DNA of 64,000 nt from Virgibacillus necropolis (GCF_002224365.1 NZ_CP022437.1:2604001-2668000); one strand, 5' to 3'. Positions 28,040 through 37,671 are shown, counted from the first letter of the stretch. The notes: generated from the letters alone by a model not told the origin. Numbers and translations: made by a program.

Positions 28040-28147
28040 TTTTTTCACTCCTCTATGATATATTCCTTTAAATCAATATTAACATAATATTTAAGTATCC
28101 TTTTCGTTAATCTCAAATTTCTAAATTAATAAAAGCTAAAGCAAAAA

Positions 28148-28178
28148 ACACGTGAATTCCAATAGGATTCACGTGTGA
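28148..28178 (-). terminator. Terminator of the flavoprotein reductase gene
   Basis: CACGTGAATCC / GGAATTCACGTG stem on the minus strand with a 4-base loop, then TTTTTTG. It lies about 70 bases after the stop. Confidence 0.75.
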
Positions 28179-28246
28179 AACTTGCACTTCAAAGGCATAC
28201 CTTTAATCAGCTCTGTGCATTCATATAGGAAATTGATTGTTTAAAT

Positions 28247-29014
28247 TTAGTAACCCGAAAATTCTTCTATCCGTATGTTTTTTTCATCAACCTCTATTTC
28301 AATGAGCATTTGACGCATATCTTTGACCATCCCAGGGGGACCGCACAGATAATAAATTGGCTTGTTAATATCCGATACATTTCGCTTGAGCATGTCCGCG
28401 TCAATTAAACCACTTTCCCCACTCCATTCATTGGAATCGGTATTAGTCATCATGGGTATAAACGTAAAATTGGTGTTCTTATCCGCAAAACCATTTAAAT
28501 CGTCCATGAACGCTGAATCTTGAGGTGTTTCGTTCGAATACAATAGAGTGAGCTTATGAGGTAGCTTTTCATGTGTTGCCTGAGCAATGATGCTCCGTAC
28601 CGGCGTGATGCCAATACCCCCAATTATAAATACAGCTGGCGTCGCTACATTTTCGTGTAAGGTAAATTCGCCACGAGGCTCATCGAATTTTACCTCTGTA
28701 CCAACTGTGAAATCTTCTATCCACTGCTTGAAAGTCGAATCGGATATACGGGTTGCAGTCATAATCCCTACTTCAAATGGAGCGGATGCCATAGAAAAAG
28801 CACGCTCTTTAACATCTTCATCGGTAACTTTCGGTTTGTTCAGTGTCATATCGCAATATTGCCCAGCCTTATATGTAAATTCCTCTGGTTTTTCCCAGTA
28901 GAAGGCCATTGTGTCATTCGCAATTTCTTCTTTTTTCAGTAACTTTGCTTTGTATTTTGGCTCCATTTTCTCGTGAATTCCTTTCCAATCGCAAAAAAAG
29001 TATCTATCTGTCAA
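28247..29014 (-). CDS. FAD-binding ferredoxin-reductase-type oxidoreductase
   Basis: Flavoprotein electron-transfer module of 239-255 residues; the start is uncertain between the codon at 29014 and an ATG at 28966 (MEPKYKAKL). The FAD-binding motif is RAFSMASAP (family RxYS/T), the NAD(P)H-binding glycine motif is IIGGIGITPVRS, and the C-terminal nicotinamide segment is YYLCGPPGMVKDMR. There is no iron-sulfur domain or partner oxygenase nearby, so its acceptor is unknown. It is monocistronic, with a terminator after it. Confidence 0.8.
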   Translation of the reverse strand: MTDRYFFCDWKGIHEKMEPKYKAKLLKKEEIANDTMAFYWEKPEEFTYKAGQYCDMTLNKPKVTDEDVKERAFSMASAPFEVGIMTATRISDSTFKQWIEDFTVGTEVKFDEPRGEFTLHENVATPAVFIIGGIGITPVRSIIAQATHEKLPHKLTLLYSNETPQDSAFMDDLNGFADKNTNFTFIPMMTNTDSNEWSGESGLIDADMLKRNVSDINKPIYYLCGPPGMVKDMRQMLIEIEVDEKNIRIEEFSGY

Positions 29015-29309
29015 GCATGAATAGTTGTTACTTAACGCTTCTTTTGATATTCTTTACAACCCTATCTTCTAATATGCATCCAGATCTCACGTGTAGACTA
29101 TGGTAGTTACCTTCTAAAATGATAGGAACCCATATATGACATAGAATTCTCTACTATAGTCTATGCAAGAAATAGAGCGAATAGAACCTATTAATCATAA
29201 CTTATTTTACTTGTAATTCTTGTCACTCTCTTTTAAACAGGCTGTAACCGCACACATCGAAATGCCGTGGTAAGATTAGCTTGTCAATTATTAAAGGGGG
29301 ACTACATAG
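29015..29309. other. Divergent promoter region
   Basis: AT-rich spacer between the flavoprotein gene and the LysM-3D gene. I found no convincing WalR box (TGTWAH-N5-TGTWAH), although two TGT half-sites lie near 29213-29226 with the wrong spacing. Confidence 0.35.
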
Positions 29310-30125
29310 ATGAAAAAGTTAGTATCTTTATTTGTAGGTTTACTATTTGTAGGTATTTTTGCAACATCCGTGTCTGCAGCTGAATATGAAGTGAAAAAGG
29401 GAGACACTCTTTGGGATATAGCAATCAATCATCATACAAACGTGGAAGAGTTGATGGATATAAATGGATTAGAATCCTTTTTAATATCTCCGAAACAGGT
29501 GTTGAAAATTAATGAAAATAAAATAGATTATTACATTGTTAAAAAGGGAGATACACTGAGCCAAATCTGCAAAAATCATAGTGTTGGCGTAACGGTCGCG
29601 AGCCTAAAAGCTTGGAATGAACTTCCTTCTGATTTGATTATCACCGGACAACGGTTGATCATAAATGGGCCGGAACCTGCCCAACAGCAAGCAACAAAAC
29701 AAGAGACACAAGAGACACAAGAGACACAAGAGACAGAAGATACTAGCACAACCGCTCATGTCACTGAAACTGAGCCAGATGAAGTGAAAGCAAGCAAAAA
29801 TGTAAGTAAAACGGAAGAGGAAGAGAAAGTAGAAGGAAGAACATTTTCTGTTGAAGCAACTGCTTACACAGCATATTGTGCAGGATGTTCAGGGATAACG
29901 TCAACAGGTGTAAATTTGATAGAGAACCCCAATGCGAAAGTTATTGCCGTTGACCCGAACGTAATACCTCTTGGTACAAAGGTCCATGTAGAAGGCTATG
30001 GTTATGCCATTGCGGCGGATACCGGTGGTGCTATCAATGGACACAAAATAGATGTCCATTTAGCGACTAAGGGGCAAGCGTACAACTGGGGTAGAAGAAT
30101 GGTGGAAGTTACTATTGTAAATTAG
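29310..30125 (+). CDS. Secreted LysM-3D domain cell-wall protein (YocH-like)
   Basis: Exported protein of 271 residues, probably a peptidoglycan hydrolase or lytic-transglycosylase-type enzyme of the YocH/3D group. It has a signal peptide (residues 1-23, ending VSA-A), then two LysM repeats (~25-68 and ~73-117, each with YxVKKGDTL). A variable acidic linker with four QET units (~130-142) follows, and last a C-terminal 3D domain (~180-271). The three aspartates of the 3D fold are in AVDPNVIPLGT, AADTGGAI and KIDVH. GGGGGA precedes the ATG. Confidence 0.9.
   Translation: MKKLVSLFVGLLFVGIFATSVSAAEYEVKKGDTLWDIAINHHTNVEELMDINGLESFLISPKQVLKINENKIDYYIVKKGDTLSQICKNHSVGVTVASLKAWNELPSDLIITGQRLIINGPEPAQQQATKQETQETQETQETEDTSTTAHVTETEPDEVKASKNVSKTEEEEKVEGRTFSVEATAYTAYCAGCSGITSTGVNLIENPNAKVIAVDPNVIPLGTKVHVEGYGYAIAADTGGAINGHKIDVHLATKGQAYNWGRRMVEVTIVN
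29699..29737 (+). repeat. 9-bp tandem repeat in the LysM-3D linker
   Basis: CAAGAGACA repeated about four times in perfect register encodes QET units. A repeat of this kind changes copy number by slippage without breaking frame. Confidence 0.85.
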
Positions 30126-30197
30126 TTACTTATAAAGGTAATTGGTTAAATTCATATTTTGTTCTATAGAAAAGTGGCCTCGACATGTATTAAAAAT

Positions 30198-30234
30198 AAT
30201 TAAGCTATAACTGAAGTTCAGTTATAGCTTTTAT
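30198..30234 (+). terminator. Terminator after the LysM-3D gene
   Basis: AAGCTATAACTGAA / TTCAGTTATAGCTT perfect stem with a tiny loop, then TTATT. Confidence 0.8.
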
Positions 30235-30303
30235 TGTGACAAAATGATTAAAAGATAGTTACCCGCCCAAAAAAGCATGGGTAATAGTTCTATAGGGTTT
30301 GTT

Positions 30304-30477
30304 CTATTGTTTATATAAATTCAGACCTAACCTAAAAAGCAAAATTAAGAAACTGATAGTTATTAAAGCTCCGATTGTATCCCAATCTATTTCTTCATTT
30401 CGAATTAAACTCACAACCATAATTCCTACAGATGCTCCAGCAATACAAGAAAGGAACGTTTTCAATCTGTTAATCAA
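30304..30477 (-). CDS. Small membrane protein, 57 residues
   Basis: Not recognised. AAGGGGAGATAAG lies directly before a TTG start. The protein has two hydrophobic helices (residues ~7-25, FLSCIAGASVGIMVVSL; ~34-52, TIGALITISFLILLF) joined by a short acidic loop (RNEEIDWD), a hairpin-like membrane topology, and a basic tail. It is alone on the minus strand between the LysM-3D gene and the R1 repeat. The good ribosome site and hydrophobic pattern support it as a gene. Confidence 0.5.
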   Translation of the reverse strand: MINRLKTFLSCIAGASVGIMVVSLIRNEEIDWDTIGALITISFLILLFRLGLNLYKQ

Positions 30478-30675
30478 CTTATCTCCCCTTCCTATATAAG
30501 GACAACTACACGATTATTTCATCTTAAAAATGGAATTTATAAGAGGTTTAACCATTCCTTAGCATTTTCTTGTTTAACTATCCTACAATTAATTTAAGAA
30601 AAATCCTTCATAAACTCTATATTTTATTTTAACATAGGCAGTTTTCTAAAAGATTGTTGTTTGTGACACAAAAAA

Positions 30676-31010
30676 TATAAAATGCGACATAACTAAAAAT
30701 CATGTTCGGTGCCCTGCTGACCGTTCTGGAAATCCACTTCGCTTTCCGCGGGCTCGCGATGAGCCTCCTCGATCGCAAAGGCCGCTCTCTGTGGGGTCTC
30801 ATCGTCTTCGCTTTCTAAGCAGGAGTCTCCGTGGATTTCCTTCACTCAGTAGTAACTATTGATTAGAGCATGAACTTCCTCTATTATGGCAGTTGATTGG
30901 AGCGGAGGGCAGTTGACTCCTGCTTAGAACAGCACGAGGCTAAAGCCGTGCCCTAAGGTGCGCAACTGTCCGCAGTGGAAATCAACCAGCCCTTACGCCG
31001 CATTTTTTAT
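30676..31010. repeat. R1 dispersed element, copy B
   Basis: 335 bp with inverted ends ATATAAAATGCGACATAA and TTACGCCGCATTTTTTAT. It contains an X module (30728-30840, GGAAATCCAC / GTGGATTTCC) and a Y module (30892-30986, GTTGATTGGAGCGG / CCGCAGTGGAAATCAAC), in the opposite overall orientation to copy A. Some of the core has changed (AAGCAGGAG in place of CGCAGGAG). It sits about 100 bases before the truncated BCCT gene. Confidence 0.8.
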
Positions 31011-31107
31011 CAACTTCAGTGGTATGAGCACAACAAACTATACGAAAACAGCCTTAACATAAAATTACAATTGCCCTTTCCAAAATAAACATAAACACAT
31101 CAAATAA

Positions 31108-32541
31108 CACACTGGTTGGTATTACCTGACGATTTTTAGTTTAATCTTATTTTTTTGTATATTTTTAGGTTTTAGTCCAATCGGTAAACTCAAACTAGGG
31201 AAACCAACTGATAAACCTGAGTTTAGAACAATATCATGGTTAACCATGTTGTTTAGTGCTGGTATGGGGATTGGCTTAGTTTTTTATGGTTCATCTGAAC
31301 CAATTTCACATTACCTAGCTCCACCTACTGCTGATCCTGAAACGAAAGCTGCTTTGGCTGAAGCAATGAGATCAACTTTTTTGCATTACGGATTTCATCC
31401 CTGGGCTGTATACGGTATTGTAGCACTCGCGTTAGCTTATTCACAATTTAGAAAAGGTGAAGTTGGTTTAATATCTAAAACATTACGACCTATTTTAGGA
31501 GATAAAGTAGATGGCCCTATAGGTAATGTTGTTGATGTGTTATCAGTATTCGCAACAATTATTGGAGTGGCTGTTTCTTTAGGGGTAGGAGCAATGCAAA
31601 TTAATGGAGGTTTGAACTACCTCTTTGGAATCCCTAACAATCAGCTGGTCCAAGGCATAATCATCGCCATTGTTACTGTGTTGTTTTTATATAGTGCATG
31701 GAGTGGATTAAGTAAAGGTATTCAGTATTTAAGTAATTTAAATATGATATTAGCAGGTCTATTGTTTGTTGCTGTTTTAATTCTAGGGCCAACTTTATTT
31801 ATTCTCAATATGATGACAAGTGCGACTGGTAGTTATTTAAATACATTATTAGCTAACAGTTTAGATGTAGCTCCATTAAATGAGCAAAAACATGAGTGGC
31901 TGCAGTCTTGGACTATATATTATTGGGGTTGGTGGATGAGTTGGAGTCCATTTGTAGGTATATTTATTGCAAGGATTTCACGAGGTCGATCAATCCGAGA
32001 ATTTATTTTTGCGGTATTACTCGTTCCAACCTTTGTAAGTATATTTTGGTTTAGTGCATTTGGTCTAACAGGAGTGGAAGTGGGACAAAATGTACCAAAG
32101 ATTTTTGAAATGCCACCTGAAACCCAGTTGTTTGGTATATTCAATGAACTACCTATGAGTGTCATTTTATCTATTATTACTTTGGCACTTATATCATCTT
32201 TTTTTATTACATCAGCCGATTCTGCAACATTTGTTTTAGGTATGCAGACTGCTTATGGAACTCTACGTCCTGCGGGTTTTGTAAAAGTCGTATGGGGATT
32301 ATCGTTATCAGCAATCGCATATATATTACTTTTAGCTGGTGGAGAAACCGGCTTAAATGCATTACAATCTGCAGCAATAATATCAGCATTGCCATTTAGT
32401 GTGGTCGTAATATTAATGGCTATAGCCTTCTACAAAGATGCCAATCAGGAAAGAAAGTACTTAGGTTATACACTTACACCGAATAAGAAAAGAATGAAAG
32501 AATATATTGAAAAAATGGATGACCGGGATAAAAGAAGCTAG
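31108..32541 (+). pseudogene. BCCT-family compatible-solute transporter, 5'-truncated
   Basis: Betaine/carnitine/choline transporter family, used for osmoprotectant uptake. The first in-frame ATG is at 31246, but family-like sequence in the same frame begins at 31108 (GWYYLTIFSLILFFCIFLGF, then GKLKLGKPTDKPEF) right after a TAA. The N-terminal ~45 residues with the first membrane helix are thus missing. The remaining 478 codons hold the signature AGMGIGLVFYGSSEP and the WTIYYWGWWMSWSPFVG segment with the Trp-rich substrate site. No promoter or ribosome site precedes it; the R1 repeat ends 98 bases upstream. It is probably inactive, though translation from 31246 cannot be excluded. Confidence 0.75.
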
Positions 32542-32554
32542 TAATTACAATCAT

Positions 32555-32585
32555 GAACCGTAGAGATTATTTGCTCTACGGTTTA
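32555..32585 (+). terminator. Terminator after the BCCT gene
   Basis: ACCGTAGAG / CTCTACGGT stem followed by TTTAT, about 15 bases after the stop. Confidence 0.7.
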
Positions 32586-32617
32586 TCTACATGATTAACT
32601 AAATAAAGTCGTACAAA

Positions 32618-32665
32618 ATAACACCTCCGTATTAGTTACTTGCTTTCACTAATACGGAGGTGTCT
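32618..32665 (-). terminator. Terminator of the aldolase gene
   Basis: ACACCTCCGTATTAGT / ACTAATACGGAGGTGT perfect 16-bp stem with an 11-base loop, located just downstream of the aldolase on the minus strand. The trailing T run is short. Confidence 0.8.
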
Positions 32666-32681
32666 TATAAGCTTATAAGTA

Positions 32682-33578
32682 TTATCCATTCTTCACTACA
32701 GAAGCATCATATATAGATTCAACCGCTTCTTTCAAGGCAGCATTAAATTCTTCATCAGACTGACTTGCATTTAAATTTTCACTTAATGCCCTGGAGAAGC
32801 TTGCAATTAACTCATCGTTCTCTTTTAGTTTCGAGTTTGCTTCATCTCTGGAATAGCCACCTGATAAAGCCACTACACGAACAACCTGAGGATGTTCAAT
32901 GAGTTCTTTATATTGATTGGCCACCGTAGGAATGCTTAGCTTCAGCATTACAAGTTCATTCTCTTTTAATTCATCTAGATGTTTTTTAATTTCCTGCTTT
33001 AATAATTCCTCTGATTTTTCTTTATCGATGCTATGAATATCAACTTCCGGTTCAATGATTGGGATCAGCCCTGCATCAATAATTTTTTTACCAATCTCAA
33101 ATTGTTGATCAACCACTTCTTTAATTCCATCTTGTTTTGCTTCTTTAATCACCGAGCGCATTTTTGTACCGAATATACCGCGCTGGTTTGCTCTTTCCAG
33201 CTTTTCATCAAGATCATCAATTGGCTTCATTTTCTGCACACCATTGGAAAGATCGGCAAGCCCTTTATCTACTTTAAGAAATGGTGCAATTCCTTTTTCT
33301 TCAGCTAAATAATCTCCGGTATATTTACCCTCGATTTTACGATCCATCGTTTGCTCAAATAAAATGGCACCGAGAATATATTCCGAGTTAAATGATGGAG
33401 CAGTAATAATACGAGTTCTCATCTCATGCACAAGATCAAACATTTCTTCCTCGTTAGAATATTCGTTTTCAGATACTCCATATGCTGCGAGTGCCTTTGG
33501 AGTACTTCCACCACTTTGGTCAAGGGCTGCGATAAACCCTTTCCCTTCCCTAATTTTATCCAAATGTTTTTCCTGCAT
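32682..33578 (-). CDS. Class I fructose-bisphosphate aldolase
   Basis: Schiff-base aldolase cleaving fructose-1,6-bisphosphate in glycolysis. It has 298 residues of the short bacterial class I type (FbaB-like, as in Staphylococcus). The N-terminal [17 protein letters not shown] and the VMLKLSIPT and [11 protein letters not shown] segments are typical. An upstream in-frame start adds 11 residues, but AAGGAGTGAAAGT stands directly before the ATG of MQEKHLDK, which I prefer. It is monocistronic with a strong terminator. Confidence 0.88.
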   Translation of the reverse strand: MQEKHLDKIREGKGFIAALDQSGGSTPKALAAYGVSENEYSNEEEMFDLVHEMRTRIITAPSFNSEYILGAILFEQTMDRKIEGKYTGDYLAEEKGIAPFLKVDKGLADLSNGVQKMKPIDDLDEKLERANQRGIFGTKMRSVIKEAKQDGIKEVVDQQFEIGKKIIDAGLIPIIEPEVDIHSIDKEKSEELLKQEIKKHLDELKENELVMLKLSIPTVANQYKELIEHPQVVRVVALSGGYSRDEANSKLKENDELIASFSRALSENLNASQSDEEFNAALKEAVESIYDASVVKNG

Positions 33579-33723
33579 TACTTTCACTCCTTCTAAGTAG
33601 TTATACTTCATTACAACAATTATGAACGATATATGTTCATTCTAACACGCTAGAGTAAATATATTTAATGAAGCGAATCAGGATTCCTCTGCAATATTTT
33701 AAGTGACGGTCCCGTAAAGAACG

Positions 33724-34971
33724 CTATCCCTTTTCCTTCCGCATCTGTCGCTTTTCCTTCAAAGATATTACTCCAATTAAGCCAATGATGGAAAAGACGA
33801 CTGGAGTTATAAAACCAAAGTAATAACCTTCACTTATACTACCCGACACAACTTGAAAATGATCCAATATTTTTCCGAAAATACTTGGGAGTAATATGGC
33901 ACTTAGAAAACCACCCGTATTTGCAAACCCAGAGACAATGCCTGCTTCTTTTATAGGAAACGATTGACGGACAGCAGAAAATGTTAAGGCATTCGCCCCA
34001 TACGCAAGACCAATAATAAAGAAAAGGACTGTTAACAAGAGAAACGGCGGATTTCCATTAAATAAAAGAAAGACTGACCAACTTAATAGTAAAATAATGT
34101 GTACAACAACATAAGGTTTTTTAATTGTTTTTAACCGACTGGAAATTAAGCTAGCTAAAGGAGCTCCAATAAGTGCCCCAACAAGCCCTAGCATAATAAG
34201 CTGACTCGCAGCCGAGCGCGTCATTCCATATACATTCATTCCGTAGGGCACTCCCCACGAGCTGATAAATCCAACATACGTTCCGACAATCCCAAAGTGA
34301 CAAAAGAACAAAGCCCATGCCTGCCGTTTTGAAAATATTCTCCGTAGTAAAACCAAAGTTTTTTCACGTTGTATTTCATTTTTTATAAATACTGGTTGCT
34401 TCGTTTTTCGTAAGAGGATAATGTAAAGGAAAATACCACATAAACATAGCAGCAGTCCCGCTAAAAAAAATGCTGATCGCCAACCGAGGATGTCAATTAA
34501 TAAGGAAAAAGGAGCTGTTGCTAAAAGGTAACCAAGACTCCCCATCATCGCAGCTACGCCAATTAAACGAGTGAATTCCTTGGCATTAAACCATTGGCCC
34601 AGGATTAATACCATATTGACCCAAATAGTCGCATCCCCCACACCCGTCAAAATTCTAGCAAAAAATAATGCAAACTCATCTGTACTGAGACTGTAAATAA
34701 TCGTACCAATACCTGTAAGGAGTGCACCACTAATCAGAAAAAAGTTTGGCCCATAACGATCAGCCAAGATGCCCATTGGGATTTGCAAAGACGTGTATAC
34801 AAAAAATTGGATACTTGTTAGTAAACCAATCGTTGTAGCTGTTACATTGAAATCCAACATAATCTGTTCCGTGATCAACCCAGGTGCAGTTCGTTGGCTC
34901 GACATTAATAAATAAGTGAATAATACCGCAGCGAAGACAACCCACCTAAATCGGCTATTTTGATTCTCCAA
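33724..34971 (-). CDS. MFS transporter, 12 helices
   Basis: Major facilitator superfamily permease of 415 residues with about 12 hydrophobic segments. The MFS loop 2-3 motif is GILADRYGP, and GFANTGGFLSAILLPSIFG lies in the C-half. The start is TTG, with a weak GGGGTAGG upstream. Substrate unknown. It lies 118 bases downstream of the thioesterase on the same strand with no obvious terminator between, so it may belong to the cobalamin-riboswitch transcript. That would make it a candidate for cobalamin-related transport, but the sequence does not prove it. Confidence 0.8.
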   Translation of the reverse strand: MENQNSRFRWVVFAAVLFTYLLMSSQRTAPGLITEQIMLDFNVTATTIGLLTSIQFFVYTSLQIPMGILADRYGPNFFLISGALLTGIGTIIYSLSTDEFALFFARILTGVGDATIWVNMVLILGQWFNAKEFTRLIGVAAMMGSLGYLLATAPFSLLIDILGWRSAFFLAGLLLCLCGIFLYIILLRKTKQPVFIKNEIQREKTLVLLRRIFSKRQAWALFFCHFGIVGTYVGFISSWGVPYGMNVYGMTRSAASQLIMLGLVGALIGAPLASLISSRLKTIKKPYVVVHIILLLSWSVFLLFNGNPPFLLLTVLFFIIGLAYGANALTFSAVRQSFPIKEAGIVSGFANTGGFLSAILLPSIFGKILDHFQVVSGSISEGYYFGFITPVVFSIIGLIGVISLKEKRQMRKEKG

Positions 34972-35089
34972 TAATACCTACCCCTATAATACATTTACTT
35001 ATATATATGAATATTAGGAGCGGCAGGAACCAATATTTATCAAGAGGTTTGTTTGCACTACCCGTTTTGTGTTAGATCGGAATCCTTCA

Positions 35090-35560
35090 TTATCGCAAAG
35101 AAGCTCGTCTTTTTCTATTTTCTCTTCTAGCTGGAGCTGTTGCATATAGTTGCTTTTCTTCTTCCGTTTGCGGTGACACTTTTGGAACAGGAATTGGCTT
35201 ACCTTCCTTGTTTACGGCTACCATTGTCAGAAATGATTCCGTTGTTAATGTTTCTTTATTGTTGATTAAGTCATGCGCGGTAACTTTCACATAAACCTCC
35301 ATCGAACTTGTTCCTGTATAGGTTACATATGCTTCTAATGTTAAGGAATCTCCTACTTTAGCAGAAGAGAGAAAATCTACTGAATCAATGGATGCGGTAA
35401 CGACCGCACTACTTGCGTGCTTCATTGCTGTTAAAGCAGCAATTTCATCGATATATGCTAATACTTTTCCGCCAAAGATAGTGTCTAAATGATTCGTATC
35501 TGGTGGTAATACCAAACGTGTTTGAATTGTCTTTGTGATAGGTACAATTAGTTCTTTCAT
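35090..35560 (-). CDS. Hotdog-fold acyl-CoA thioesterase (YkhA-like)
   Basis: Hydrolyses acyl-CoA to free acid and CoA. It has 156 residues with a single hotdog domain: the NHLDTIFGGKVLAYIDEIAALTAMKH segment contains the helix and the catalytic Asn/Asp region of the BACH/YciA/YkhA group. The C-terminus is basic (ARRENRKRRASLR). AAGGAGG precedes the ATG. Directly upstream is a cobalamin riboswitch ending in a terminator, so expression should fall when cobalamin is plentiful, which is unusual for this family. Confidence 0.88.
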   Translation of the reverse strand: MKELIVPITKTIQTRLVLPPDTNHLDTIFGGKVLAYIDEIAALTAMKHASSAVVTASIDSVDFLSSAKVGDSLTLEAYVTYTGTSSMEVYVKVTAHDLINNKETLTTESFLTMVAVNKEGKPIPVPKVSPQTEEEKQLYATAPARRENRKRRASLR

Positions 35561-35582
35561 TAAAAATCCTCCTTAAAATAAA

Positions 35583-35613
35583 AAAACATCTTCTACAATT
35601 AGAAGACGATAAT
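35583..35613 (-). terminator. Riboswitch expression-platform terminator
   Basis: ATCGTCTTCTA / TAGAAGATG-type stem followed by TTTTTTT on the minus strand, between the cobalamin aptamer and the thioesterase ribosome site. This is the expected off switch. Confidence 0.8.
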
Positions 35614-35699
35614 GGCGCTACGCAAATAAACTTTCATTAGCATGAAATTTATATAGCGCAAACATCCTCCTATCTCCCGTAGGATAAAAATGTACTTCT

Positions 35700-35872
35700 T
35701 TATGGCAGGTCTCCTGGCTTGGAGTCATCAAATCCATTTTCCTTCCCATTTCTTTCTGAAACAGTGGTTTAAAATGGATTCTTCTCCACACAGTGGCGGG
35801 ACCGCGTTGGATTTTAACCAACTTCCCTTTTCAACTTTTCTCAAAGTCACCATAAAGCTAACTATTAAATTC
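35700..35872 (-). ncRNA. Cobalamin (B12) riboswitch aptamer
   Basis: On the minus strand the elements occur in order: GGTGACTTTGAGAAAAG, then GAAAAGGGAA, then AATCCAACGCGGTCCCGCCACTGT, and finally the B12 box AAGCCAGGAGACCTGCC at 35704-35720. These match the conserved core of adenosylcobalamin riboswitches. A TATAAT at about 35881-35886 on the same strand is the likely -10 of its promoter. A terminator follows at 35583-35613, and the thioesterase gene starts at 35560. Confidence 0.92.
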
Positions 35873-35954
35873 TATTTATTATATCATGAAGTGAGTTCAT
35901 TTACGCTTAGTATGTTCTATGTATCTTTCCCGAGTTAAAAAGCTACTGTTATAG

Positions 35955-36000
35955 CTAATAGCAAAAAAAAGCAAAGAGACAATACCCTCCTTGCTTTTTA
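35955..36000 (-). terminator. Terminator of the fakA operon
   Basis: AGCAAGGAG / CTCTTTGCT stem and TTTTTTTTT on the minus strand, just after the fakA stop. Confidence 0.75.
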
Positions 36001-36012
36001 AAACTTTTTAAC

Positions 36013-37671
36013 TTATTCCACAGAAAAAATATACGAATATATTGGTTGATTCCCGTTATGGACCTCAACCTCCACATCTTCATATGTATCTTCTACATAG
36101 TTGACAAGCTTTTCCACTTCTTCATCACTTACATCTTCCCCTTGCAAGATTGTAAGGATTTCATCATTTTCTGTAATCATACTTTCTAACAATTGCTTCA
36201 CTGTCTCTAATTTATCTTGATGAGTTGCTTTGATTTTACCATCTGAAATTCCCATAAAATTGCCATTTTCAATTGTTATTCCATCTAGTTGAGTGTCACG
36301 AACCGCGTAAGTAACTTGTCCAGTCTTAACTTGTCCACATGCTTTACTCATTGCCTCTTTGTTTTCATTTATCCCATTGTCCGGATGAAAAGCCAGAATA
36401 GCGCTTATGCCTTGTGGGATTGTTTTAGAAAGGACCACAGCCACATTAACTTCTGCTAGCTTTGCTGCCTGTTCAGCGGCCATCACGATATTTTTATTAT
36501 TAGGTAAAATAAGAACGTTTTCTGCGTTTGCTTTACTAATAGCGTCCGTAATATCCTGTGTACTTGGGTTCATTGTTTGACCACCTTCAATAACAATGGT
36601 AGCACCTAAACTCTCAAGTAAATCCTTCAGTCCTTTGCCCATGGCAACTGTCACAATAGCATATGGAACTTTTTCTTTTGGTATCTCTTTTTTGTCACCT
36701 ACAATAGCAGTATGTTGTTCACGCATATTTTCTATTTTCATATTAATAAGGCTACCGAAGCGCTGACCTAATGTCATAGCTTCACCAGGATATTCAGCAT
36801 GAACATGTACTTTTACCACATCTTCATCTGAAACGACTAATAATGAATCGCCAAGTTCACTCAGTTCATTACGAAATTTTTCTTCATTGTACGGGTTTTC
36901 TTTTATTTTTTCTTCATCAAATTTAACCATAAATTCTGTACAATAGCCAAATTCAATTTCACTTGTATCCATAAAATCCTGGGCAATTTTATGGTGTTCA
37001 GCGTTCACCATTTCTTCCATTTCCACTTCGGATGTAACGCCTTCAGGCAATTCTTCACCTTTCAGTGCAGCTAAGAATCCTTCGTAAATGGTAACAAGCC
37101 CTTGCCCACCTGAATCCACTACACCTACCTCTTTTAAAACAGGTAGAAGACTAGGGGTACGTTTGAGTGAGGCTTTTGCTTCACGTAATACTTTTTCCAT
37201 TAAAACGATTACATCATTTTCATTCTTTGCTTCTTTAACCGCTACTTTTGCAGAATCTTTTACCACCGTCAAAATTGTACCTTCAACCGGTTTCATCACT
37301 GCCTTATACGCAGTAGAAACTCCCATGTCAAAGGCTTTAGCCAGATCCTTTGTAGTTAATTCAGTTTTTTTGTCCATTCCTTTTGCAAAGCCTCGGAATA
37401 TTTGGGATAAAATTACACCCGAGTTACCTCTAGCTCCCATTAATAGGCCCTTTGAAAAAGCTAGAGCCACTTCCGATATATTGGAACTATCCATTTTTTT
37501 AACTTCACTCGCTCCTGAAGTCATCGATAGGTTCATGTTTGTACCTGTATCTCCGTCTGGAACTGGAAATACATTAAGAGCGTCAATTTTCTTGGCATTG
37601 TTTGTTAAATGTTGCGCTCCAAAGCGGACCATTTGTGTAAAGACTATGCCGTCTAACGTTCGTACTGTCAC
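36013..37671 (-). CDS. fakA: DhaL-domain fatty acid kinase catalytic protein (FakA/YloV)
   Basis: Phosphorylates fatty acids held by FakB proteins, feeding exogenous or released fatty acids into phospholipid synthesis. It has 552 residues: an N-terminal DhaL nucleotide-binding domain (~1-200, with NVFPVPDGDTGTNMN whose aspartates bind Mg-ATP), a middle domain, and a C-terminal DegV-like region. I chose the GTG preceded by AGAGGAGGAAGTATA, which gives the family start (V)TVRTLDG; a longer frame upstream lacks support. It follows yloU by 37 bases. Confidence 0.92.
   Translation of the reverse strand: MTVRTLDGIVFTQMVRFGAQHLTNNAKKIDALNVFPVPDGDTGTNMNLSMTSGASEVKKMDSSNISEVALAFSKGLLMGARGNSGVILSQIFRGFAKGMDKKTELTTKDLAKAFDMGVSTAYKAVMKPVEGTILTVVKDSAKVAVKEAKNENDVIVLMEKVLREAKASLKRTPSLLPVLKEVGVVDSGGQGLVTIYEGFLAALKGEELPEGVTSEVEMEEMVNAEHHKIAQDFMDTSEIEFGYCTEFMVKFDEEKIKENPYNEEKFRNELSELGDSLLVVSDEDVVKVHVHAEYPGEAMTLGQRFGSLINMKIENMREQHTAIVGDKKEIPKEKVPYAIVTVAMGKGLKDLLESLGATIVIEGGQTMNPSTQDITDAISKANAENVLILPNNKNIVMAAEQAAKLAEVNVAVVLSKTIPQGISAILAFHPDNGINENKEAMSKACGQVKTGQVTYAVRDTQLDGITIENGNFMGISDGKIKATHQDKLETVKQLLESMITENDEILTILQGEDVSDEEVEKLVNYVEDTYEDVEVEVHNGNQPIYSYIFSVE

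Noticed and set aside
29200-29300. WalR box before the LysM-3D gene
   Set aside because: TGTAAT and TGTCAC half-sites occur but with 3-base rather than 5-base spacing.
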